From positions 1 to 36,219 of the forward strand of contig JAQCAA010000006.1 in NCBI GenBank assembly GCA_027728645.1: 36,219 nt of DNA. The letters run 5' to 3'. Below are positions 27,810-36,219 of this stretch, piece after piece (the first letter of the stretch is position 1; the number at the start of each line of letters is the position of its first letter). The stretch comes from Actinomycetota bacterium. GTDB lineage: Bacteria; Actinomycetota; Acidimicrobiia; Spongiisociales; UBA5794. Below the pieces are notes generated by a model. The model made no database searches and was not told where the DNA came from. It was given only the letters and a program-made list of their open reading frames with translations. A program made the position numbers and the translations under genes.

Positions 27810-28584
27810 GGTCCAACCCGAACTTTTCCCTCACGGCGTGAGGGAAGGGGTGACGTCCAAGACTTAGGAATCGAACGTTCGTTTCGCCTCTCCTGATAGT
27901 GATGGGTTGGCCGCTCTCAACGCTGGTCAGACGCCTGCCGTCAATATTGATCGTCGCTGGCCTGTCGCCGGTTACGACAATCTCAATGACCGAGTCGGGC
28001 GCGAGGACTACAGCGCGTGACAGGAGGCTGTGTGGAGCGACAGGTGTGAGGATGAGTGCGTCGAGTTCTGGTGAGACGACAGGGCCGCCAGCTGAGAGGT
28101 TGTACGCGGTGGAGCCGAGCGGTGTCGCAACAATGATTCCGTCAGTTCGATACGAGGCCAATCGTTCGCCGTTGATATTCACGGTCAATTCAATGATTCT
28201 GTGGGACATGACCTTCTCGACAACGACGTCGTTCACTGCGACCCCTTTTGCTCCCCCGGCTTCCACACCAACGGTTGCGTGTTCAAGCATGCTGAATGAG
28301 TCGGTCTTCAGGGCGTCGGCGATGTCGTCAATCTCGCTTGGTTCGAATTCGGCGAGGTAGCCAACTCTCCCAACATTGATTCCGCACACAGGGATCCCGA
28401 GTCCTAACGATGTCGCTGCCGCACCCAACACGGTGCCGTCTCCACCCACGGCAACGATTGCCTCTGGATTGGCCACTTCTTGGCCAGCTTCAATGTCGAG
28501 CAACTCGCATGCAGCAACAAATTCCGCAGCGATCGAGTCGGCTCTCGGGTTGTCGTCTCGCACGACGGTCATGATCCTGTTCAC
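27802..28584 (-). CDS. nadK: NAD kinase
   Basis: AIVAVGGDGTVLGAA, GINVGRVGYLAEF, TDGIIVATPLGSTAYNLSAGGPVVSPELDALILTPVAPHSL; GTG at 28584 overlaps the tlyA TGA. Confidence 0.95.
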   Translation of the reverse strand: MNRIMTVVRDDNPRADSIAAEFVAACELLDIEAGQEVANPEAIVAVGGDGTVLGAAATSLGLGIPVCGINVGRVGYLAEFEPSEIDDIADALKTDSFSMLEHATVGVEAGGAKGVAVNDVVVEKVMSHRIIELTVNINGERLASYRTDGIIVATPLGSTAYNLSAGGPVVSPELDALILTPVAPHSLLSRAVVLAPDSVIEIVVTGDRPATINIDGRRLTSVESGQPITIRRGETNVRFLSLGRHPFPHAVREKFGLDHA

Positions 28585-29369
28585 AATGGCGGCTCCTCGG
28601 TGGTCGAGAGCAGTTCTTGCACGCTTGCTGCTGCTTGGCCTCGTCTGAGCCATGCTACGTACTCAATGTTCCCAGTGGTGCCAGCCACCGGCGACGGAAT
28701 GACACCGTGCAATCCAAGCCCACGCCGTGCAAGTGCGGGCGTCACATCGACGACAGCTTGTTCCCTCACCAGCCGATCCCGTACGATGCCGCCTTTGCCG
28801 ACACTGTCTCGACCTACCTCGAACTGTGGTTTGATCAAAAGAACCCAATCGGCCGAGTCTGAACCGAGTCCGATGAGAGCGTCGGCGACGGCCCGCAGGG
28901 AGATGAACGACAGGTCGGCCACGACGACGTCGAATGGGGGGCCAAAGTCGCCAATGTTTGCAGTCCGGATGTTGGTCCGTTCCACTACGTCGACCCTTTC
29001 GTCCTCCCGAATTCTCCAATGCATTTGCCCGTATCCGACGTCGATTGCCACAACCGTGGAAGCACCTCGCTGCAAGAGACAGTCTGTGAATCCGCCGGTA
29101 GAGGCTCCGACATCGACGGCTCGCACACCGTTGACAGTGATCGGGAACGCATCCAGTCCTGCTGCTAGTTTGCGCCCGGATCGACTTACGAATGGTTCAG
29201 GGGCTCCTGTCAGATGAAGGGAGTCCGCTGGTGACACGAGCGTCGATGCCTTTGGTTCGGGATTGGAGCCCAACCGAACGAGCCCAGCATCGATTGCCCG
29301 CTTCGCATCGACTCTGCTTTCGACCAGCTTGCGCCGCACGAGTTCGACATCGAGTCTCCGCCGTGTCAG
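28581..29369 (-). CDS. tlyA: rRNA 2'-O-methyltransferase TlyA, apparent CTG start
   Basis: (M)TRRRLDVELVRRKLVESRVDAKRAIDAGLVRLG (S4) plus AVDVGASTGGFTDCLLQRGASTVVAIDVGYGQ...LLIKPQFEV. CTG 29367-29369 overlaps the TGA of the upstream ORF. Confidence 0.92.
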   Translation of the reverse strand: MTRRRLDVELVRRKLVESRVDAKRAIDAGLVRLGSNPEPKASTLVSPADSLHLTGAPEPFVSRSGRKLAAGLDAFPITVNGVRAVDVGASTGGFTDCLLQRGASTVVAIDVGYGQMHWRIREDERVDVVERTNIRTANIGDFGPPFDVVVADLSFISLRAVADALIGLGSDSADWVLLIKPQFEVGRDSVGKGGIVRDRLVREQAVVDVTPALARRGLGLHGVIPSPVAGTTGNIEYVAWLRRGQAAASVQELLSTTEEPPL

Positions 29370-29560
29370 GAGTGCCGCTCCGTTGGTGTCTCAGTCCCCG
29401 ATGCGTCAAGTGACGTGTCGAGGGCCGCAGCTATCTCCTCCGCTATGGCCGGGGCCAATGCCGGATCCGCCTCACCGAGTGAAGTTTCGAGGGCGTCGAG
29501 ATCGACGTCGTTATGTTCTGACGAGTGAGTTTCAGGTGCCATGTGCGGATTATCCCCCAT
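29366..29560 (-). CDS. Small acidic hypothetical protein (64 aa)
   Basis: MGDNPHMAPETHSSEHNDVDLDALETSLGEADPALAPAIAEEIAAALDTSLDASGTETPTERHS; positioned between the HAD gene and tlyA with a CTGA junction. Confidence 0.7.
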   Translation of the reverse strand: MGDNPHMAPETHSSEHNDVDLDALETSLGEADPALAPAIAEEIAAALDTSLDASGTETPTERHS

Positions 29561-29598
29561 ATTCGGAACAGAAGCAGGTCTGTTCGTTGGATGTTTGC

Positions 29599-30399
29599 TC
29601 AGCCGGACCCGAGCACCACCGCAGGCACGTCTGAGATGCTCGCAACGATGTGATCCGGCGTGGGCCCGTCACCGATATCGTCCGGAGAGGATATGACACC
29701 TGTGAGTGTCAGTATCGACTGCCAGCCGGCGGAAGCAGCGGTCGCGATATCGGTCTCCGGCCTGTCCCCGACCATCCATGTGGTTTCACCGATCCGCAGA
29801 TCGTTGAGCATGTCGATCATGGGTTGGTGGGGCTTTCCGCACACGATGGGTGCGACACCGGAAGCGGTCTGAACTGCGGCAACGAGCGACCCGGCCCCAG
29901 GTGCCTGACCCGTGGCTGTCGGGTAGGTTGCATCCGTGTTGGTTGCGACAAACGCTGCCCCATTTCGGATCGCTCGAACCGCAGCGTCGAGCTTGTCGTA
30001 GCTGAAACTGAAATCGATCCCAACGACCACGGCATCGACCGCGGAGTGAGAGTCTGTAACAGTGAGGTGAGTTGCTTCGAGCGTCTCGGTCAGTGCTGGC
30101 TCGCCGATGACGTAAACGCTCTCATATCTGCTCGCAACGTAGCTGGCTGCTGCCATTCCGCTCGTTACGACGCCTAGGGGTGCACCTACGTAGCCAGTCA
30201 GTCTCGAGATCTTTTCGACCACAGATGATTGGGTCGCAGAGGAGTTGTTTGTGGCGAAGATCAGATAAAAGCCTGCTTCCTCAATCGCCAGAAGTGCGGC
30301 ACCCGCACCGGGAACACCTTCTTGTCCCACGTAGACGACTCCGTCGAGATCGAACACGACAGTTCCTGCAGCCGCACTCGGAGGAGGTCGACCCGTCAC
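29599..30399 (-). CDS. HAD-IIA family phosphatase
   Basis: VVFDLDGVVYVGQEGVPGAGAALLAI, FATNNSSATQSS, PTHQPMIDMLNDL-type region CGKPHQPMIDML, TWMVGDRPETDIATAASAGWQSILTLTGV. Confidence 0.93.
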   Translation of the reverse strand: MTGRPPPSAAAGTVVFDLDGVVYVGQEGVPGAGAALLAIEEAGFYLIFATNNSSATQSSVVEKISRLTGYVGAPLGVVTSGMAAASYVASRYESVYVIGEPALTETLEATHLTVTDSHSAVDAVVVGIDFSFSYDKLDAAVRAIRNGAAFVATNTDATYPTATGQAPGAGSLVAAVQTASGVAPIVCGKPHQPMIDMLNDLRIGETTWMVGDRPETDIATAASAGWQSILTLTGVISSPDDIGDGPTPDHIVASISDVPAVVLGSG

Positions 30400-31760
30400 G
30401 AAGGTTTGATTGCCAGGCGATCGCTGAATCTCTCAAGGACGGTCGCGAGAAACACGGTCGTATCCAAGACGCTCTGCTCAGACACGCGTTCGTCGGCACC
30501 GTGAAACATTGCGAGCATTTCGGCGAAGCTCACCGAGTCATCAAAAAGTCCTACCCCATACGCCGGTATGCCTTTGGCCCGAAAGAATCTCGCGTCGGTA
30601 GATACAGGCGTGATTGCTGGCGCAAGTGAGCGCGTTCCGGTCATCGCTTCCGAGGCGTCCTCGATTGCGTCCCATAGCGGCCCATTCGGGGAGGAGCCCA
30701 TCGCTTTCATGTCCTGGATGGGGACAATATCGATCTGATCGTAGAGGTCAGGACCGAGGATCTTACGTAGGTGATCGTTGACGTCTGCTGCGTCCTGACC
30801 AGGGAGAAAACGAATGTCGACGTCCCCTTCGCTTCGGTCGGGAACGACGTTTGATTTTGATCCTCCGGATACAACGTTTGGAGAGAAGGTCAGATGAGTA
30901 CACGCGTGGATCCACCTCGCAAGGATCTGGTCGTCGACCGCTATCTCAGCGATGGCATCATCGAGCGTGTCCTCTGCAGAGAGTCTCCGTGCGACATCGG
31001 CTGAGACAGGGAGGTGGCCGACGAATCGCCTCCACTCGTCTGTAATGAGCGCAGGTTGAGCCTCGGTTCCAATCCGATGAAAGACCTCCGAGAGCGTCAG
31101 GACCGCATTTGACCGACCGTAGGGCTGGCTTCCGTGGCCCGCGATGCCGTGTGCCGTGAAATGCCGCCAGCCAGGACCTTTCTCCGCGACGGTTACGGGG
31201 ATCACTTTGGCTCCCTCATGTCCGATCCGGGGGCCTGCCACTTCTGTGAGTACAAAGTCACAGGCGACGAGTGGCCAATGATTCTCGACAAGTTCAAGAG
31301 CGCCGTATTTGCCGCCGGCTTCTTCGTCCGCCACAACCGCGAGGATCACATCTCCGCGAGGAGCTTCAAGATCACCATCTCTGAGGCCTCGAAAGATGAC
31401 AACCATTGCAGCAGTGACGTTGAGCATGTCAACCGTGCCCCGTCCCCACACGAAACCATCGGCCCTGACTGCCCCGAACGGGTCGTACGTCCAGTCTGAG
31501 GCCACAGCTGGGACAACATCGAGATGCGGTATGAGCAAGAGAGTGGGCGCGTCTGGGTCGGTTCCCTTCACGCGGAACACCGCAGATGCTCGCCCGGGAA
31601 GCGGCTCAACGACGGTGCCAGACTCGCCTAGATAACGTTGAACCGTTTCGACTGACCGAATCTCATGCCCTGATGTGGGATCGCCCGTGTTGACGCAGGC
31701 GTTCTGAATCATTTCCACGAGGAGGTCGATGGCATCGGATGGGTTGAAAGAGTCACGCAT
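30396..31760 (-). CDS. M20-family metallopeptidase
   Basis: LLLIPHLDVVPAVASDWTYDPFGAVRADGFVWGRGTVDMLN, AVVADEEAGGKYGA; ATG at 31760 (MRDSFNPSD). Confidence 0.9.
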   Translation of the reverse strand: MRDSFNPSDAIDLLVEMIQNACVNTGDPTSGHEIRSVETVQRYLGESGTVVEPLPGRASAVFRVKGTDPDAPTLLLIPHLDVVPAVASDWTYDPFGAVRADGFVWGRGTVDMLNVTAAMVVIFRGLRDGDLEAPRGDVILAVVADEEAGGKYGALELVENHWPLVACDFVLTEVAGPRIGHEGAKVIPVTVAEKGPGWRHFTAHGIAGHGSQPYGRSNAVLTLSEVFHRIGTEAQPALITDEWRRFVGHLPVSADVARRLSAEDTLDDAIAEIAVDDQILARWIHACTHLTFSPNVVSGGSKSNVVPDRSEGDVDIRFLPGQDAADVNDHLRKILGPDLYDQIDIVPIQDMKAMGSSPNGPLWDAIEDASEAMTGTRSLAPAITPVSTDARFFRAKGIPAYGVGLFDDSVSFAEMLAMFHGADERVSEQSVLDTTVFLATVLERFSDRLAIKPS

Positions 31761-32283
31761 GCGACGGTTCTCCAATTTCAGACGATTTTTCGGAAACGTT
31801 CCCAGTCGTGGGATCATCTGCATGGTGCATGATGATGGACCGCGCAGCGAATTGGTGGCCTTCAAAGAAGTTCTTGGTTGAGCGTTGGCCTGGTCCGACG
31901 GGCGCATCGAAGTACCGAATTCCAACACCTCGAAGCACCTCAAGTGCGGTCTCGAGCATTTCATGCCCGACCCCGACGCCCCTGGCCTCTTCCTCTGTGA
32001 ACACGATGCGAATCTTTCCAATGCGTGATCCGTTCGCCCGCGCAAGCATCGGCTCGATCGTCGCCCAGATCATTCCAACGGTTGAACCGTCGATTCTGCC
32101 AACGAAGACCCAAGACTCTGGTGCGTTGATGGCATCGATAAACGACTGGGAGAAGGTTTCGTCGAGGCCGTCGGTGAGCGCCCATACTGGCTTGCGAGCC
32201 GTTTGTTCCGGTTCGAGGGCGAGGTACATCTCGACGAGTCGATCAACGTCCTCATGTGTGGCCCTAGTGACGGTGATCTCCAT
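31753..32283 (-). CDS. GNAT-family N-acetyltransferase
   Basis: MEITVTRATHEDVDRLVEMYLAL...IRIVFTEEEARGVGVGHEMLETALEVLRGVGIRYFDAPV. Confidence 0.85.
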   Translation of the reverse strand: MEITVTRATHEDVDRLVEMYLALEPEQTARKPVWALTDGLDETFSQSFIDAINAPESWVFVGRIDGSTVGMIWATIEPMLARANGSRIGKIRIVFTEEEARGVGVGHEMLETALEVLRGVGIRYFDAPVGPGQRSTKNFFEGHQFAARSIIMHHADDPTTGNVSEKSSEIGEPSHA

Positions 32284-32310
32284 CGGGCGAGCGTAGCTGC
32301 TGAAGGCCGG

Positions 32311-33027
32311 CTACGACCGGCCGCTGCCGAACAGTCGCGAGAATCCCCACTTGGTGATCAAAGCGATTGCCTCTATTGCGATGGAGCGATCCATTTTCGA
32401 CTCTCCCAGCAACCTGTCTCGAAAAATGATGGGCACTTCGATGACTGTGAGGCCAGCCTTTTCGGTTCGCCAGGCCATCTCGATTTGGAACCCGTAGCCC
32501 GAGGCTTCACACGTTGAAGGTTCAAGCTTGCGAATCGTGGTATCCCTGAACGCTCTGAAACCAGCGGTCGAATCTTTGACTTTGATCCCGAGCATCGCAG
32601 CGGCATACAGGTTTCCACCCTTGGAGAGCAGCCGCCGATGCCATGTCCAACCCTCGGTACCTCCGCCGTTGACATACCTCGAACCAATCGCCAGATCTGC
32701 ACCGCTCTGGATTGCTTCGACCAGTCGAGGGAGGTCTTTTGGGTCGTGTGAGAAATCGGCATCCATTTCACAGATAATTTCAGCACCCAGGTCGAGCGCC
32801 TTTTGGAAGCCTGCGGCATACGCGGGTCCTAGGCCTTCCTTGGTCGCCCGATGAAGTACATGGACACCGTCGTCGGAAGAAGCCAATTCGTCTGCAATGT
32901 CCCCCGTTCCGTCTGGCGAACCATCGTCGACGACCAGGAGGTCGTATCCGTGCCCGCGAACGGCGGTCGCAATCCCTCTTAGGTTCTCAGACTCGTTGTA
33001 TGTCGGGACGATGACTAGAACAGCCAT
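32311..33027 (-). CDS. Polyprenol-phosphate mannosyltransferase-like GT2
   Basis: VLVIVPTYNESENLRGIATAV, LVVDDGSPDGTGDIAD, EMDADFSHDPKDLPRLVEA, SKGGNLYAAAMLGIKVKDSTAGFRAFR. Confidence 0.92.
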   Translation of the reverse strand: MAVLVIVPTYNESENLRGIATAVRGHGYDLLVVDDGSPDGTGDIADELASSDDGVHVLHRATKEGLGPAYAAGFQKALDLGAEIICEMDADFSHDPKDLPRLVEAIQSGADLAIGSRYVNGGGTEGWTWHRRLLSKGGNLYAAAMLGIKVKDSTAGFRAFRDTTIRKLEPSTCEASGYGFQIEMAWRTEKAGLTVIEVPIIFRDRLLGESKMDRSIAIEAIALITKWGFSRLFGSGRS

Positions 33028-33081
33028 AGTGAATTCTTGCATACCAACGTCATCGGTCTGGATCCAAAGGGGCTTGAGGGT

Positions 33082-33516
<435 letters not shown>

Positions 33517-33579
33517 GTGCCCCTCGGTTCCTGATGACGGCGCGCAGCATACCGAAATCTCGGAGTAGGTCAACGATGT

Positions 33580-34461
33580 TTAGATAACGAGGTCGATCGC
33601 TGAAGGGATGACATCGATTGTGACCGGTCCTCTCCCGACGCGTTCGCCGTCCGCCTCCACACTGAGAGCACCCGTTCCTGACAGTTTGACGTGACTCCCG
33701 ATATAGCGTCGAACGGCTTTGTGTGAGAGGTGGGTGCCCATGAGGACCCGTGGCATGACCGTGAATGCCTGGCGTTTCGGTCCAGAGAACACTTGAACAT
33801 CGAACAGCCCATCGGAGGTTGACGCCCTAGGAGCGATGTTCATTCCACCACCGAAGAATTGGCCATTGGCTATAACCACGTTGATTGCCTTCCCTGAGAA
33901 CACGTGATGGTCGACCTCGACGGTGATCGAAGCTGCCTTATGGCCGGCCAGCGCGATCCAGAAGGCAACGACGTAGCGGGAGCTGCCGAGGAAGCGTGGT
34001 AGCCGCTCCGCTATCGTTGCTGCTTCCGCTGCGACACCGACATTGGCGGCGTTGACGAAAAAGGACGTGGCGCCAGAAACGGTCATGACGCCGACATCCA
34101 TTGGATAGCGGTCAGGCTTCACCAACCGCTTGAACCCTTCGTCTAGGTCTTTCGAATGACCAAATGTACGCACGAGATCGCTTCCGGAACCCGCTGCAAC
34201 AATCCCAAGAGTGAAGCGTTCGGTCTGTCTCAGCGGCATGAGCGAGTTCACCAACGTGTTTGCCGTCCCATCCCCACCGACGGCGAGGAAGTTCGTGAAC
34301 CCGTCTGAGACCGCTCGCTGCACCACTTCGTCGAGTTGATCGAGACTCGTTGTCTCGACAAACTCCACTTCGACCCCATGCAAAGCAGCTTGCTCTTCGA
34401 GGGCATGCATGGACTGTTTCCTTCTCCCAGCCGCCGGGTTCACAATGGCGAACCAGCTCAT
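33580..34461 (-). CDS. Diacylglycerol kinase-family lipid kinase
   Basis: FAIVNPAAGRRKQ, FLAVGGDGTANTLVNSLM, GIVAAGSGSDLVRTFG, FGGGMNIAPRASTSDGLFDVQVFSG. Confidence 0.93.
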   Translation of the reverse strand: MSWFAIVNPAAGRRKQSMHALEEQAALHGVEVEFVETTSLDQLDEVVQRAVSDGFTNFLAVGGDGTANTLVNSLMPLRQTERFTLGIVAAGSGSDLVRTFGHSKDLDEGFKRLVKPDRYPMDVGVMTVSGATSFFVNAANVGVAAEAATIAERLPRFLGSSRYVVAFWIALAGHKAASITVEVDHHVFSGKAINVVIANGQFFGGGMNIAPRASTSDGLFDVQVFSGPKRQAFTVMPRVLMGTHLSHKAVRRYIGSHVKLSGTGALSVEADGERVGRGPVTIDVIPSAIDLVI

Positions 34462-36219
34462 CGGAGCCCTCCGACTTCTACGATCCCTCGGTCGACGGCG
34501 TGTATCGCTTCTGAAGCGGCGAGTCGATGCACAGGGAACCCATCCCTGATCTGGCGCAGCAAGTCAAGGAGTTGGCGGCTCGATCGAACAAAGTCTCCGG
34601 CCCTCACGTCGTCATCGTCAAATAGATCTGCCAAGTCGTGGCCGGATGCCCAGCCATGGACAACATCGACGAAGCCATGGTCTGGTAGTCGCTGTTCGTC
34701 CACTTCATGACGACGTTCGACATCCATAATCGTTGCCTGAAGCGAGCGTAATTCTTCGAGGATTCGGTTGATGAACACCGCCTTCGGTAGCGAAGGAATC
34801 TCTCCACCACGGCTCTCAAATGTGAACAGACTGACGGCTGAAGCGAATTCTGCGTGACCGAGTCCGTCAAGCAGTCCGACTCTGATTGACTCTGCCAAGA
34901 GAAGGTCAAGCTCGTTGTAAAGCCTGCGAAGGGATCTGCCGCTCTTGGTGAGGTGCCAGCCCTTGGTGTATCCGGTGTCGGACAAGACAGCTCTCAAACT
35001 GTGAAACCCATCGACAATATCGGTCTGTTCTGATCTGGCGATCCTCCGAGCCAGCCGCTCAGTGTCTCTTCGCGCTCGTAAAGCCCTATCTGCCCAAGCG
35101 ATGTGTTTTTCGATGTCAGGGCACGAGCCGACCCCGTCTTCGTTCCCGGCCAGAAAGAGTGGTTGTGGTTCCCGGTCTGGAGTATGCAGCTCGAGCAATG
35201 AGGCAATCTCTCCTCGGTATGCACGGTCTGAGATCCGAACCGGTCTCGGCATGACGATGGAGCCAAGGAGGGTCGCGCTTTGCGGGAGATCCACTGATCG
35301 CATCGATGTCCTGTTCGCTGCGGGGTCAATAAATTCGAGTTTCGGCTGTCCACCGCCCCACGATCGATTCGCAAGGACAAAACGTCCCCCGGCGAACGAG
35401 ACAATGGCTCCGGGCTGCAAGGCCTGACGGTCAAGTGCTGGTTTACCCGGTCGGCTGGAACCGTCGTAGTACTGCCATAGGTCGCCACGGTCACAGACCG
35501 CAGCGGCCGTGAAGGTTGCAAGATCTGCCTCTCTCGCAGCGAGTGACTCCTCCAACTTGTCCTTTCTGCCTGTCATAGCGAAATTGGCGAACGACGCCGA
35601 GAGCAGAGATGTTGCTTCCTCTTCGTCATACTGCGCCATCAGGTTCACAACCATGTTGTAGGTGGGAGCAAATGACGAACGGAGAGCATTGGAACCGGCA
35701 CCGGCAATGCCCGTCGCGCGTTCGAACGGGACGTATGGGCTGTACAGGACAACCGCAGTCCCTTCGGTGTCGATTCCTCGACGCCCCGCTCGCCCTGTCA
35801 GTTGAGTGAAATCGCTCGGTCCGAGAAGCTCGTGTCCCTCACCGGTGTATTTGCTTAGCGAATCAATCACCACCGTGCGTGCCGGCATGTTTATCCCAAG
35901 CGCTAGTGTTTCCGTTGCAGCAACGACTTTCACCAGGCCCCGAAGAAACAGCTCTTCGACCGTCTCCTTAAACGCTGGCACAAGCCCAGCATGGTGCGCT
36001 GCGGCCCCTCGTTCGAGAGTGGAGAGCCATCCGGCGAATCCGAGTACTGCGAGGTCTTGTTCCTCAAGATGCGCCGTTCGACGTGCGACGGTTGCCCGAA
36101 TCTCGCGGCGTTCTTCGCTGGTCGTGAGGGCCAAGCTTGAGTTGGCGACCTCGGCAGCGGTTTGGTCACAACCCTTCCGCGAAAACACGAAGTAGATCAC
36201 GGGAAGGAGGGAGTGTTCT
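34458..36219 (-). CDS. helY: DEAD/DEAH-box helicase, HelY/Ski2-like; C-terminal part, 5' end beyond window
   Basis: VIYFVFSRKGCDQTA, HHAGLVPAFKETVEELFLRGLVKVVAATETLALGINMPARTVV, QLTGRAGRRGIDTEG; frame open to the window edge. Confidence 0.93.
   Translation of the reverse strand, partial: EHSLLPVIYFVFSRKGCDQTAAEVANSSLALTTSEERREIRATVARRTAHLEEQDLAVLGFAGWLSTLERGAAAHHAGLVPAFKETVEELFLRGLVKVVAATETLALGINMPARTVVIDSLSKYTGEGHELLGPSDFTQLTGRAGRRGIDTEGTAVVLYSPYVPFERATGIAGAGSNALRSSFAPTYNMVVNLMAQYDEEEATSLLSASFANFAMTGRKDKLEESLAAREADLATFTAAAVCDRGDLWQYYDGSSRPGKPALDRQALQPGAIVSFAGGRFVLANRSWGGGQPKLEFIDPAANRTSMRSVDLPQSATLLGSIVMPRPVRISDRAYRGEIASLLELHTPDREPQPLFLAGNEDGVGSCPDIEKHIAWADRALRARRDTERLARRIARSEQTDIVDGFHSLRAVLSDTGYTKGWHLTKSGRSLRRLYNELDLLLAESIRVGLLDGLGHAEFASAVSLFTFESRGGEIPSLPKAVFINRILEELRSLQATIMDVERRHEVDEQRLPDHGFVDVVHGWASGHDLADLFDDDDVRAGDFVRSSRQLLDLLRQIRDGFPVHRLAASEAIHAVDRGIVEVGGLR

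Overview
This 36.2 kb window looks like a chromosomal segment from a high-GC actinobacterium, possibly a deep-branching or Acidimicrobiia-like lineage (inference only). About 36 genes are packed mostly on the minus strand, many joined by 1-4 nt stop/start overlaps. No CRISPR array, prophage or transposase was seen. Two gene blocks resemble actinobacterial housekeeping synteny: merR / DUF151 / ftsR-like merR / garA-like FHA / gcvH / pgsA, and der...cmk / rluB / scpB / scpA / xerD / nudix / pyrG / recN / nadK / tlyA / 64-aa ORF / HAD. The most unusual signals are: (1) a class D beta-lactamase-fold lipoprotein with its catalytic motifs lost (STFK->QTFK, KTG->MTA), in an ATGA-coupled run with a 50-aa membrane ORF and an acyl-CoA carboxylase; (2) three CDSs (PD-(D/E)xK-type nuclease, rluB-like, tlyA) whose frames contain no ATG/GTG/TTG where the N-terminus must lie, each with CTG at a CTGA stop/start junction; (3) a tyrosine phenol-lyase with TPL-diagnostic residues; (4) a 10-bp perfect inverted repeat enclosing the start codon of a CPA2 antiporter; (5) a divergent HPRT with an altered PRPP motif. 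All calls come from reading the supplied sequence and translations; no searches were run.
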